In this document: positions 1-8,882 of the stretch, piece after piece | How positions within the stretch are numbered: position 1 is the first letter of the stretch | Layout: each line of letters begins with the position of its first letter | DNA from: Candidatus Woesearchaeota archaeon | GTDB taxonomy: Archaea > Nanoarchaeota > Nanoarchaeia > Woesearchaeales > JAGVZT01 | DNA: 64,000 bases | Reading direction: 5' to 3' | NCBI GenBank assembly: GCA_017608295.1 | Contig: JAFCGF010000004.1 | Location: 62,001-126,000, forward strand | Made by a program: the position numbers and the translations under genes | Notes under the pieces: model-generated | What the model saw: the letters and a program-made list of their open reading frames with translations, nothing else | The model's database searches: none | Told to the model about the DNA's origin: nothing

Positions 1-279
1 AAAGGGTATGTTCACACTGTAGATATCAGTGACCATTGAATGGAAACTCTGGATGTCGCTGAAGAGCCAGAATCCAAACTCGGAGTCCAAGAGCCATCTG
101 TGTCTCATGCTATTAAAGAATCTGCGGTCCAGGTTCACTGCCCTGCCATGGAAAGTGCGGTTGCCCCTGATGACATATTCAAGCCGGGAATACTCTTCTC
201 TCTTCTCTTCGAACAGCTCAAGCTTCCTTGAATAGAACCTGTCGAGCTTATCGTATTCCTCTTCAGTCAGCTCAGCCAT
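1..279 (-). CDS. Partial gene, unknown product (N-terminal part)
   Basis: The window holds the first 93 codons; the gene runs off the left edge. The translation begins MAELTEEEYDKLDRFYSRKL and is rich in charged helix-forming residues followed by an aromatic stretch (FGFWLF). An alternative ATG three bases upstream, at 282, overlaps the TGA of the preceding gene as TGATGATG, so translation is probably coupled to it. It is the last visible gene of the minus-strand block that starts at 10608. I recognise no family. Confidence 0.75.
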   Translation of the reverse strand, partial: MAELTEEEYDKLDRFYSRKLELFEEKREEYSRLEYVIRGNRTFHGRAVNLDRRFFNSMRHRWLLDSEFGFWLFSDIQSFHSMVTDIYSVNIPF

Positions 280-281
280 CA

Positions 282-1595
282 TCAATCCTCAAGGAACTGT
301 GGCACCCATTCTGCCATGAGCCAAGAGAGGATGCTGTCATCGATAACTTCATCACTGGGGACGCTCACCGCAATCTTCGAGCGCTCGGACAGCCCAGAGT
401 AGAGACCTGCAAGCTCTTCCCTGTTCTTCATCTTCCCAGTTCTATGGCTCATATAAATGTCGCGCAAAATGAACCATTCATCAGGCAGATGCACCATGAC
501 ATCATCCCGCGCCAATTGGTGGAACAGCTTCACGATGTTCGTTCCGCAGTCCTTAATGAGTTCAGTGGGAAACGCAGCCTCTTCAAGGGTCTCCAATCCG
601 ACATCGAACAGGGCACAGTCAATCGTGTCGTAGTCAAGGTCAAGATAGCCTGCCTCAAAGAGGCAATCCATCAGCTGGCCTGTATCTGAGATACTGACAA
701 CAGGCCAGGGGCAGCCCTTGCCAAAGGGCAGTTCTCCGGATGCATGGATTATGAAGGCCTCGCGTGCTGGAATTATATCGAAGACAATATCATCCACGCT
801 CTCGCGGAATGCAGTATAGCGAAAGGGTTTTTTCAGGCGTGCATGTGCCTCGAACCTCGCCGAGGACATCCTGTATAGGTCATTCTTGTCATAGCGAAGG
901 CGTCCAAGTGATTGCAGGCCTACTGCGCAATTGTCAAGCTCCTCTCTCCGCTCACCAAACAGGTAATCATCGATGGTCTCCTCGCTCAATGCCAAGAGGC
1001 TTTTCTGGCATGCACGAGCATTCCACGCAGCCTTGCTCGGCGTCGATGCCCTCACATAAAGGTCATGCACGCACACACCCGCGCCGACAAGCTGATAGCG
1101 TGGCGCCTTCCCATTAGCAAGGTTATTCAGCACCTCGCCGAGGTGGTAGCTTCCTTTGTCCCCCACAAGGGCATAATGGCTTCGAAGGATAAGTGCCTCC
1201 TTCGGCAGGACACTCAGGATAAGTGCCCTGAAGGCAGTTCCTGCCGCATTCACTATGTCCACAAGGCCTGTGTTCTCTCTCGGTAGCGCATCAATTGTAG
1301 ACGAACCACTGCACTGCTCCTCGGACAGGATGATAATAGTTCCATTGAGATAATTACCGCCCAGCACTGACGCCACTTCAGGGGAATATCCTGTGCGGTC
1401 AATGTGTAATGCGCCTGGTACTGCCTCATCCACATAATCGCGAAGGGAAGAATAACCCTCTCTTGGAGTGCATCCAAGAGATTCAAGGGCAGTGAAGTAG
1501 CGGGATTCCAGTTCTGCACCTAGTTCTAAGAGACCCTCATGCATCCGTTCATTGGCCTCATTATCGATTCCCGCGTCATCGCCTGAAAGGTACAT
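282..1595 (-). CDS. Unknown protein, 437 aa
   Basis: This is a long soluble protein with an even charge distribution, no signal peptide and no obvious membrane segment. The ATG at 1595 follows GGTAAGGG, and it starts eight bases after the stop of the preceding gene. Its stop overlaps the start of the next gene. I see no catalytic motif and recognise no family. Its position downstream of the AAA+ ATPase and the 594-residue protein suggests it belongs to the same complex or pathway, but that is inferred from gene order only. Confidence 0.85.
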   Translation of the reverse strand: MYLSGDDAGIDNEANERMHEGLLELGAELESRYFTALESLGCTPREGYSSLRDYVDEAVPGALHIDRTGYSPEVASVLGGNYLNGTIIILSEEQCSGSSTIDALPRENTGLVDIVNAAGTAFRALILSVLPKEALILRSHYALVGDKGSYHLGEVLNNLANGKAPRYQLVGAGVCVHDLYVRASTPSKAAWNARACQKSLLALSEETIDDYLFGERREELDNCAVGLQSLGRLRYDKNDLYRMSSARFEAHARLKKPFRYTAFRESVDDIVFDIIPAREAFIIHASGELPFGKGCPWPVVSISDTGQLMDCLFEAGYLDLDYDTIDCALFDVGLETLEEAAFPTELIKDCGTNIVKLFHQLARDDVMVHLPDEWFILRDIYMSHRTGKMKNREELAGLYSGLSERSKIAVSVPSDEVIDDSILSWLMAEWVPQFLED

Positions 1596-1603
1596 CCCTT
1601 ACC

Positions 1604-3388
1604 TCATACTGAATCCAAACCCTTATCAATCACAAGGTCACGGTGGTTCTCGCTCAGCCACTCCTGGGCATCTGTCAGCTCAGGGTTAAGTTCCCTCAAT
1701 GAATAGAGGAACTCGACAGCGACCTGCTGCTCGGCATAATGCAGCCTATCAAAATTCCTCTCGAAGGTCTGCGGCTGCACGAACAGTGAGCCCACCCTCT
1801 GAAGCGTATCTCTCCCATAAGACAGGAGCTGAGGTATATTCTGCCTGGTGACATTGCTATTCACATAGCTGAGCACGTCAACAAAGGAGCACTGCCTACC
1901 CTCTGCCTGGAAAGAGGTGTAGTTATCCAACGTTGTGAGCAGCTCCTGGAGGCACTCCTTCTCCACCGCCATGGGCTGTCCCTTGAGCGTCATCTCGATT
2001 TCCACGCCGTCGTTGGTCTTTGCTGCGATGAACTCAAAATCGACCATTTCCTCGAGCAGGAGCAGCTCCTCATACAGGCGCAGCTTCTCCTCTGACTTCA
2101 CCCGTGCCTCAAGCTTCTTGATACTCCTCTCCTGAAGGTTAATGCCGTCAAGAAGTATCTCAACAGAACCAGAGATATAGTGCACTGCTGATTTCTTGGA
2201 CCCATACGATGCGTTGATGTGCCTCTTGCCGTGCGGCAGTGTCCCGAGCATGTCTATCGCGTTGTACGTGGACTGGACGAAATTGCCCACTTCCTGAAGG
2301 TCGAGGAGATACTCGTCAAGGTCCTCGAGGGGGATACCGCTAATCTCAATGTCTCCCCAAGCATCCAGCTCGATTGATATGCGGCTGTCACCATCATTAA
2401 AGACAAGGCATGTGCCTCCGGCAACCTTTTTGCTCAATGCGGATTCAGTAAGGACTGCTTCGCTTGCCTTTTCATTGAAAGCATAATCTGCCCCAAGCCT
2501 GCCCGCAAGCCCCAAGAAGAGCCCGTAGCGGTCAATACTCAGGGTAAAGCCAGACAATGCGAGCTTACGCTTACCCTGATCTGAGATAATCAAGTCTCCC
2601 ATCTTCGACTCCTCGTGAGCCTGCTGCTCGATATCGAGGTCAAGTTCAGTGAGCAACTCCAGCTCAGCCATCAGAAGCTTGACATCCTGCTTAGGCATTG
2701 AGGACATGAGGTCGCCCATCACAGGCACATAGCCGTCGTGCTCGCTCAGGCCAAAAGTACTCCTCACAATATCAACGAGAACAGAGGTTTTCCAGCCTGA
2801 CTGCACAAGAGAGGCCACAGCATTGGTGTAGCGCGGGATAGCCTCGGCATTCGAGAAGAACGCGTTGTACTTCGAGACCACAAGCTCAAGGTCTGGAAAA
2901 CTTTTTGTTGTGCGCAAAAGCTCCTCAAGCGAGGGGTAGAGCTCCTGCGTGTTGAGCCTCGTGTTCTTCGCGGTTACCTGCAATGTCTCGAAGACTTGCT
3001 TAAACCTCTTGGATTTCTTAGGTACAGAGGGTGTGTCCGCAATCGCCTCGAGAAGCGAGGGCGGGATAAAGAGCTTGTTGAGGAACTTCCACATCTTCCG
3101 CGCTGCGTTCTTGTACTGGGAGCGCCTCTTGATTATCTCCGGACTATTGCCGGTGAGTTCCTTGGAGTCCACTGGGAGCATCTTCTCTATTGAGGGGAAG
3201 TAATTAGCGATGCGGTTCTGCACCTTTCCCGCCATCTTAAGATTATATTTCTTCTCTTCCGTCTCTTCACCATAAAAGGGACTGTTTTGCCCCTGAGTTT
3301 TCCTATCCCACTCCCCAATCAGCTCAAGGGCAAGATCATCCAGTATCTTTCCCTTGCTCTTATCCTTTGACTCATAGTAAAATGCCAT
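1604..3388 (-). CDS. Unknown protein, 594 aa, with charged helical region
   Basis: The protein is soluble and mixed alpha/beta in appearance. A Glu/Lys-rich, probably helical stretch lies around residues 400-450 (LEARVKSEEKLRLYEELLLL). There is no signal peptide. The start ATG at 3388 follows a GGAAGGTGAAGG ribosome binding site. It lies 44 bases after the AAA+ gene, the usual spacing in this block. I recognise no family; it may be a partner or substrate adaptor of the upstream ATPase, which is an inference from neighbourhood. Confidence 0.85.
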   Translation of the reverse strand: MAFYYESKDKSKGKILDDLALELIGEWDRKTQGQNSPFYGEETEEKKYNLKMAGKVQNRIANYFPSIEKMLPVDSKELTGNSPEIIKRRSQYKNAARKMWKFLNKLFIPPSLLEAIADTPSVPKKSKRFKQVFETLQVTAKNTRLNTQELYPSLEELLRTTKSFPDLELVVSKYNAFFSNAEAIPRYTNAVASLVQSGWKTSVLVDIVRSTFGLSEHDGYVPVMGDLMSSMPKQDVKLLMAELELLTELDLDIEQQAHEESKMGDLIISDQGKRKLALSGFTLSIDRYGLFLGLAGRLGADYAFNEKASEAVLTESALSKKVAGGTCLVFNDGDSRISIELDAWGDIEISGIPLEDLDEYLLDLQEVGNFVQSTYNAIDMLGTLPHGKRHINASYGSKKSAVHYISGSVEILLDGINLQERSIKKLEARVKSEEKLRLYEELLLLEEMVDFEFIAAKTNDGVEIEMTLKGQPMAVEKECLQELLTTLDNYTSFQAEGRQCSFVDVLSYVNSNVTRQNIPQLLSYGRDTLQRVGSLFVQPQTFERNFDRLHYAEQQVAVEFLYSLRELNPELTDAQEWLSENHRDLVIDKGLDSV

Positions 3389-3432
3389 ATGCCTTCACCT
3401 TCCGTTTTTCTGCGAATATTCCCCCGTAAGTG

Positions 3433-5481
3433 TCACTTCTTCTTTTTCTTCTTTGGTTCCTCTGTATCAAGGGCAAGCACCTCTGCGAGCTGCTGCTCAA
3501 GTTCCTTCTTCTGCCTCGTCAGTTCAACCATCTCCCCTTCCATGCGCTGCATCTCATCTGTCTGCATGCGCCGGAGGAGCTTCTCTCCTTCAGGGCCGAG
3601 AGTTTCGAACTCGTCGTTTATGTCCTTAGCTTCTGCTTCCTGCATCTTCTTCATTGCCCTTGACTGTCCGAGGCCAGAAGTGTAATGGCGCTCTTCCCAG
3701 GACTTGACCTTCTCTTCCATATCATACTTGAGTTGCTGCTGGTCGTGCTCCGCAGCCTCCTTAACTGCACTGAGGAGGTCCTGCCCGGACACTTTGCGCT
3801 TGCGCATATTCTTGAGATACCATGCCTGTTGCTTTTCGGGACTTTCTTTATAGAGTGATTTATCAATCTCGAACAGCCCAACATCCGTAAGAAGCTGCAT
3901 TGCTGCGTTTCTTATCTGCCTGCCGTTGTACTGATTCTTCTTGGCGACTTCAGCAATCTGCTTCCACTCTGCATCACTCACATCAAGATACTTGTTCTCC
4001 ACTCCCTTACTGGAAAGATCCTGTGATAATTTCATGAGCTCATCAAGAGTGGTCGCGCCAGGGCAGTACACCTGAAACTGCGCAATCCTGTCCTTCAATG
4101 CCTTATCAATTCCATGGGCACGGTTAGAGGTAGCAAGCACTATCCAGTTACCGTAATACTTGGTTTTCAACCCCTCAAGGAGGTTAAGTAGCTCTTGCAG
4201 GGCGTTCTGCTCTGCCTGACTCGTGCCTGATTCGACCTGACTACGATTAGAGAACAGCGCATCAATATCCTCAACAGTGATGATGCCAATGCCATCAGGG
4301 CTCATACCCTCAGCAAGGATCCCCTTCAGCTTCTTCGCGGACTCGCCCACGTACTTATCCTTGAAGACCTGGCTTACTTCGACCACTTTGACCTTCTTAT
4401 CAGTCAGCTCGCCGAGTTCGTAAGCGTACTTGATGGCTGCCTTAAGAGTCATGGTTTTTCCAGTTCCTGGGCCTGCATAAAGGAGAACTGTCCGCGGAAT
4501 TTCTCCGATGTCCATGAAGGGGTTGTGCTGTTCATGAGGATCATACAGGAAGAGCTTCTCCAGCGAGTATTGGAGCAGCTCTTTGGGCTCGTCGTTGCCG
4601 ATGATATCCTTGAAATCCACATTGAGCTGGAATTCTGTCTCATCCAATGCATGGGAACTCACCCGATAGTCAAAGCCAGAGATAGTCGCCTCGTGAAGGC
4701 CAAGAGGGAAATCAAAAATGTCTCTCAGTGGAGCGTATTCCTTCTTCTCAGCCTCATCAATGAGGTGCTCAAGCAGGGAGTTCACGAAATTGAAGGTCAT
4801 GCCAGTGAGGTTGCCGTCTTTTGTGAGCTCACGAGGAGTTCCTCCCCGGGTAGAGTTCTTCTTGTAGATGAATCCTTCGCCGTTCTTGATTCCGAGGTTG
4901 ACCACGAGACCATGGGCATAGAGCTTTGTGTACTCATCGAGTATTGTCTCCCTGTCATCTGTAAGCTTGAATTTCTGCTGGGGCTTTCCCCACACCTTAG
5001 CCTTGTAAAGATCCTTGATTTTCTGGAACTCCTCGACATCCTCGAAATCCACGATGTCTTCGAGCTCAGTGAGGGTCTCGACGCAGCCGGCATAGAGTGA
5101 ATACATGGTGACAAAGCGCTCTTCATCCTCAGTGAGGTTGCGGCCTTGCTGGCCCATGAGGTGCGCCGTGAGGTCTTCCTGCAGTGCATAGAATACCGCA
5201 GTGCCATTGGTCAGTGCCTCTACAAGGCCCGCTTCCTTCTGCGTCATGCAGTATTTTCTCTCCAGCTTTGTCTCGAGCTTCTCGGTATAGGACATGTCCT
5301 CGCGTTTCTTTCCAGGATAATCTTGATGGAGGATATCATGGAGATGAACTGCGTTGAACTTGTCTGCCACATATTTGCAAGCATCCTTGAACTTTGTTTC
5401 ATCGAGTTTAAACCCTTCACCTGATTCTGACAAAAGTCTCACCCCCAGTACTATAAAGAAATAATGAATCTGATGTTGCAT
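3433..5481 (-). CDS. AAA+ ATPase, classic AAA type, with C-terminal coiled coil
   Basis: One AAA+ module sits at about residues 300-540 of 682. It has the family opening FKDIIGNDEPKELL, a Walker A GPGTGKT near residue 335, a pore-loop-like KYVGES near 375, a Walker B IITVEDID near 400 and a sensor-1 ATSN near 448. A helical C-terminal region follows, ending in a coiled coil (MEGEMVELTRQKKELEQQL) and a run of six lysines. The first 300 residues are unrecognised and may bind substrate. Such modules usually form hexamers that remodel or unfold proteins. The listed start overlaps the previous gene by 65 bases; a TTG at 5433 behind GGTGAG is a likelier start, giving 666 residues. It is the only clearly ATP-competent AAA+ protein in the block. 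Confidence 0.92.
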   Translation of the reverse strand: MQHQIHYFFIVLGVRLLSESGEGFKLDETKFKDACKYVADKFNAVHLHDILHQDYPGKKREDMSYTEKLETKLERKYCMTQKEAGLVEALTNGTAVFYALQEDLTAHLMGQQGRNLTEDEERFVTMYSLYAGCVETLTELEDIVDFEDVEEFQKIKDLYKAKVWGKPQQKFKLTDDRETILDEYTKLYAHGLVVNLGIKNGEGFIYKKNSTRGGTPRELTKDGNLTGMTFNFVNSLLEHLIDEAEKKEYAPLRDIFDFPLGLHEATISGFDYRVSSHALDETEFQLNVDFKDIIGNDEPKELLQYSLEKLFLYDPHEQHNPFMDIGEIPRTVLLYAGPGTGKTMTLKAAIKYAYELGELTDKKVKVVEVSQVFKDKYVGESAKKLKGILAEGMSPDGIGIITVEDIDALFSNRSQVESGTSQAEQNALQELLNLLEGLKTKYYGNWIVLATSNRAHGIDKALKDRIAQFQVYCPGATTLDELMKLSQDLSSKGVENKYLDVSDAEWKQIAEVAKKNQYNGRQIRNAAMQLLTDVGLFEIDKSLYKESPEKQQAWYLKNMRKRKVSGQDLLSAVKEAAEHDQQQLKYDMEEKVKSWEERHYTSGLGQSRAMKKMQEAEAKDINDEFETLGPEGEKLLRRMQTDEMQRMEGEMVELTRQKKELEQQLAEVLALDTEEPKKKKKK

Positions 5482-6742
5482 CTCCTATGCTTTCCAGAAG
5501 CTCGGTAAGAGGTCCCTCGACTCCTGTCGAAGGCACATAGTAAAATGACTTCTTTCCCGGCTTCCGGGCTGTGTACTCATCCAGCTGCACTTCCCCTCCG
5601 CTGAAGATAGGTTTCCTCTTGAAAATACTGGATATGTCCTTTCTTTCCCTCTCCACTACATTCTCGGAGCCCGCAAGCAGGTACTCCTCGGGATTCTCCT
5701 TGACAATCTCAAGGATGTCCTCGGGCAGCTTTCCCTCTGAATGGGCTGAGCTGCTGCTGTAGAAGGGCCCAATAGTATAAAGTGTAACTCCGGCGGGCTC
5801 AAGATTTTCCTCAGCGACAAGCGCGTCGTACACCAGTTCAGGAGGATAGCCTGCATAAAGATCCATGAGATTGGTGAATTTCCTTGTGAGCTCTTTTTTA
5901 CCGGTGGCGACATCGCCCTGCTTGCCCCTCTTAACGTAAAAATCGACAATATATTTGAGGAACAAGCCTGCGCCCTCTGCCCCGAATACCTCATCCTGCA
6001 CAATAGCATACGTCCCTACGTGCACTCTCCACTTCGTGAAGCGGCTGTTCCAGTCTCGCTTCTCGAGGCGTGCATCCATGAAGGTAAAGGCAGGAGGCAA
6101 TTGTCCCGGGCGTGCTGTCATCACATCTTTGACATCGGCGTCCACAAGATGGTCATCCTCAAAGAGCTTATGGTAGAAGAGGGCACGCGCCCTTTGTGTA
6201 GCTATCTCGTTAAGGGTGTCCACGGGTTCCACATCAGGATAGTCAAGCAGCTCCATCATCCCTCGCTGGGTGAGCTGCGTGACAAGCCCTGCGTTCCTAT
6301 CCATCTTCTTATATACTCTTTGCGAAAGGGAGCCGGAGTCATGCGGCGCCGGAGGCTCGTAGATCTGGCTTGACAAGTCGAGCTCAATCCTTGAGTTTAT
6401 CCTGTCAATCTTATCAAGCACATGGCGCTTCTGGCCGAGCAGCGTGAGGAGCTGCCAATGCGTGGGAAGTCCAGAGTCCTCCCGGTCAAAAGCGAGGCTC
6501 TCGAAGAGCGGGTCTGTGTTCTCTCCCAATGCGGTGAGAAGCGCCCTGATATCGGCAAGCTCCGCCTGGATAGGAAGATTCATCCTGCCGAGTGTCTTCA
6601 GGGCGGTGTCGATGTTCCTCAGATAGGTATCCTTCTCCTCGCCGGAGAGCTCAAACTCGCGGAGGTACTCCTCGGAAATCTTCTTCTCGCGAAGTGTTTT
6701 CTCTTCGCTTCTCTCCGAGTCCTCAAGCAAGTCCTGCTCCAT
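5417..6742 (-). CDS. Unknown protein, 441 aa, helical N-terminus
   Basis: The first 60 residues are highly charged (LREKKISEEYLREFELSGEE). The rest looks globular, with aromatic segments such as WNSRFTKWRVHVGTYAIV and a C-terminal YYVPSTG patch. No signal peptide or membrane segment is visible. The gene end overlaps the upstream part of the AAA+ reading frame, which implies coupled translation. The ATG at 6742 lies just after a hairpin (6751-6798) that contains candidate Shine-Dalgarno bases, so its translation could depend on that structure. No family recognised. Confidence 0.85.
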   Translation of the reverse strand: MEQDLLEDSERSEEKTLREKKISEEYLREFELSGEEKDTYLRNIDTALKTLGRMNLPIQAELADIRALLTALGENTDPLFESLAFDREDSGLPTHWQLLTLLGQKRHVLDKIDRINSRIELDLSSQIYEPPAPHDSGSLSQRVYKKMDRNAGLVTQLTQRGMMELLDYPDVEPVDTLNEIATQRARALFYHKLFEDDHLVDADVKDVMTARPGQLPPAFTFMDARLEKRDWNSRFTKWRVHVGTYAIVQDEVFGAEGAGLFLKYIVDFYVKRGKQGDVATGKKELTRKFTNLMDLYAGYPPELVYDALVAEENLEPAGVTLYTIGPFYSSSSAHSEGKLPEDILEIVKENPEEYLLAGSENVVERERKDISSIFKRKPIFSGGEVQLDEYTARKPGKKSFYYVPSTGVEGPLTELLESIGDATSDSLFLYSTGGETFVRIR

Positions 6743-6750
6743 ATCTTTTC

Positions 6751-6798
6751 CCCACTCACCCCTGGAGGGGGTATTACGGGCCCCTTCACGGTGAAGGG
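6751..6798 (-). other. Hairpin element C with GTAATACC bulge, before the 441-aa gene
   Basis: On the minus strand there is CCCTTCAC/GTGAAGGG (stem arms 82-89 and 91-98 of the 6700s), then CCC-GTAATA-CCCC-TCCA-GGGG-TGAGT-GGGG. The order of CCC, a GTAATA bulge, a stem-loop and GGG matches element A at 11053-11131. The GGGGTGAGTGGGG part also holds the only purine-rich ribosome binding sequence for the gene starting at 6742, so folding could hide it. It could be a small mobile hairpin or a cis-acting RNA structure. Confidence 0.5.
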
Positions 6799-6818
6799 AC
6801 CCTGTTGGCGTTGCAGAT

Positions 6819-8006
6819 TTACTCTTCAGCCGCAGGCTCGTCGTCCCCTAAGAATGGGTCGCCCAGGTCATAATCATCCGGGCCGGCTCCTCCAAGCTCG
6901 TCGATTTCCTTATCCAGCTGCTCGCTGTCGTACTTGATGCCCCGATCCTTAAGCTTTTGACGGGCATCCTGCAAATCCTGCATCACACCATAGTTCTGCA
7001 CCAGGCGTGCGCGGACATAACACTCCTCGAGGTGAGTCTGGACGCGTGCATCGATGAAATTACCATCCATGACCTTCCTTCGCACCTCGGGAATGACAGC
7101 GCTAATCTCACCAGTCTTGGCGAGCACCGGGTTGACTACTGCTTTGAGAATCTTGTACGAATCAAGCCCCTTTGTCAGTGCCTCAGCAATCTTCGCGCCG
7201 CTCACAATGGTCTTCATCAGCGGCTTAATAGTGTTTGTCGTGAGGTTAATGTCGTGCTGCAGGGCCTCTGCCTCCTCAATCAGGACGTCAAGGGTTCCCC
7301 TATACACACGGACGGTCTCCATCACGTTGTCCGAGAGGTTATAGAGGTAGGTAGATGCTCTGAGCTCCTTTCTCGCCTCGAGCCAGGAGTTGTGCAGGAG
7401 GTCTTTCTCCTCGTCCAGCGCATACTTCTCTGCCGGAGTGAGCTCAGCTTGTATCTTTTCCTCGAGCTGCTCCTGCAGCTTCTGGAGGTTGACCATCTGC
7501 GCCTCAGCTGACTCAAGCCTAGGGATAGATTGCTTCAGCTGTCCTCTGATTTTCGTCATGTGCTTGTCACAGTCCGACCTCTTCTTCGTGACGTCCTCGC
7601 GAATCTCCATGATGACTCCGATAAAGTCTTGGAAGTCTGCGAAGAGGTAGTTGAGCTGCTGCGATATTGGCATATTCTCATAACTCTCCCTCAAGCCGAG
7701 GATAGCCTTACCATAGCCCACCATTCTCTGCAGCTTGGTCTGGTTGTCCTCAAGGGCGTCTGCCTTTGCGAGGCGCTCCTTCCAAGTGAGGGTCGCGGTA
7801 AGATACTCTCCCGCCTTCAGCTTGATGCCCTGGAGCTCCTGGTTAATCTGCTCCAGCTCGCCAATCGCATCGTCAGATTCGATGCTGTCAAGGTACTGTT
7901 TCGTTGCCGCAGTATCCTCACTAGTCATGTCGAGCATCTGCTCGAAGGACTCTTCCATCTCTACATCCATCTCGTCAGTCAGTTCCAATTCGTCTGCCAT
8001 ATCCAT
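6819..8006 (-). CDS. Coiled-coil protein, 395 aa, unknown
   Basis: This is an almost entirely helical, acidic protein. Long heptad-like stretches lie around residues 45-70, 135-190 (ESAEAQMVNLQKLQEQLEEK) and 230-260. The last 25 residues are strongly acidic and include GDPFLGDD. The middle loosely recalls TelA-type helical proteins (residues 215-320), but I cannot support that assignment from motifs. The start at 8006 follows GGGGGTGG. It lies between the two small membrane proteins and the 441-residue protein, so a structural or scaffold role beside a membrane is plausible but inferred. Confidence 0.87.
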   Translation of the reverse strand: MDMADELELTDEMDVEMEESFEQMLDMTSEDTAATKQYLDSIESDDAIGELEQINQELQGIKLKAGEYLTATLTWKERLAKADALEDNQTKLQRMVGYGKAILGLRESYENMPISQQLNYLFADFQDFIGVIMEIREDVTKKRSDCDKHMTKIRGQLKQSIPRLESAEAQMVNLQKLQEQLEEKIQAELTPAEKYALDEEKDLLHNSWLEARKELRASTYLYNLSDNVMETVRVYRGTLDVLIEEAEALQHDINLTTNTIKPLMKTIVSGAKIAEALTKGLDSYKILKAVVNPVLAKTGEISAVIPEVRRKVMDGNFIDARVQTHLEECYVRARLVQNYGVMQDLQDARQKLKDRGIKYDSEQLDKEIDELGGAGPDDYDLGDPFLGDDEPAAEE

Positions 8007-8038
8007 ATTTTTCCACCCCCGATCTTAATATCAAAAAC

Positions 8039-8404
8039 CTAATCCTGGTCCTCGTATCTCTTCTGCTGTTCCTGGTCCTCCTTGCGCCGCTCGTAATAGG
8101 TGCGCACTCCATATATGACGCCAAGAGTGCCTCCGGCCGCTGCGCCGATGATATTACCGACAATCGGGACGACGCTTCCAATAGCGCCGCCAGCTGCAGC
8201 GGCAGGCACTCCTGCAGCAGCTGCGTGTGCGACCAAGCTCTTTACTCCGCCGCCTACAAGGTCATCCAGCGATGCTGATGCCTTTCTCATAGGGCTGTTC
8301 TTCTTCTTCTTGCGCTTCTCAGCCACGCGGTCCAGTGTCGTGTCCATGTCATCCATATATTCGTCAAAATTGAATTTTCCTTCAATGCCGTTGTCGTCAT
8401 ACAT
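8039..8404 (-). CDS. Small Gly/Ala-rich membrane protein, 121 aa
   Basis: The N-terminal third is polar and basic (RVAEKRKKKKNSPMRKAS). It is followed at about residues 55-100 by a hydrophobic Gly/Ala-rich stretch long enough for two short membrane helices in a hairpin (AAAGGAIGSVVPIVGNIIGA). The C-terminus is charged (YYERRKEDQEQQKRYEDQD), so both ends probably face the cytoplasm. The gene starts behind GGGAGGAG. Its layout resembles the next upstream gene (8488-8871), including a YGVRTYYERRK versus YGLRTWYANRK segment just after the membrane hairpin, so the two are probably diverged duplicates. Confidence 0.82.
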   Translation of the reverse strand: MYDDNGIEGKFNFDEYMDDMDTTLDRVAEKRKKKKNSPMRKASASLDDLVGGGVKSLVAHAAAAGVPAAAAGGAIGSVVPIVGNIIGAAAGGTLGVIYGVRTYYERRKEDQEQQKRYEDQD

Positions 8405-8487
8405 TTTTTGTCTCCTCCCTGTTCTGGTTATCCTCCGTTACATTCTCCTCTCTTTTTTCCCCATGCAGATTCTACATGAATATGATG

Positions 8488-8871
8488 TCAGATGCCCTCC
8501 TCGTCCCTGACCTCTTTTTCTATTTCCCGCTCAAGCTTCCTCTTCTTGCGGTTGGCGTACCAGGTCCTCAGGCCGTATGCCCCTCCTGCGATGGAGCAGA
8601 CCCACGGGGCCCTGCGGCCGATGATTGGAATCACGCGGAGGGGGAGGAGTTTCTCAAGGCCCCATCCCATCGCAGCACCAGTACCAACATACGCAACAGC
8701 AGAGCCAGTCTCACCTAATGTCTCGGTGAGCTCCTCGGTGAACTTCTCGATATTACTGGAGAATTTTCCCTTCTCCTCATCTTCCCGTATCCTGAGGCGC
8801 TCTTCCAGCTCGCTGTCTACTGAATCGTAAAATTCCTGTTTCCGTTCCCTGTAGTCTTCGTCTTCGAACAT
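8488..8871 (-). CDS. Small membrane-hairpin protein, 127 aa
   Basis: A charged N-terminal half (FEDEDYRERKQEFYDSVDSE) precedes two hydrophobic segments near residues 62-105 (AVAYVGTGAAMGWGL and VCSIAGGAYGLRTWY) and a basic/acidic tail. I chose the ATG at 8871 because GGGGGATAACA precedes it and it starts 12 bases after the upstream stop; a GTG at 8886 is possible. The YGLRTWYANRK segment matches YGVRTYYERRK in the neighbouring small membrane protein, which suggests a duplicated pair. Confidence 0.82.
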   Translation of the reverse strand: MFEDEDYRERKQEFYDSVDSELEERLRIREDEEKGKFSSNIEKFTEELTETLGETGSAVAYVGTGAAMGWGLEKLLPLRVIPIIGRRAPWVCSIAGGAYGLRTWYANRKKRKLEREIEKEVRDEEGI

Positions 8872-8882
8872 TGTTATCCCCC

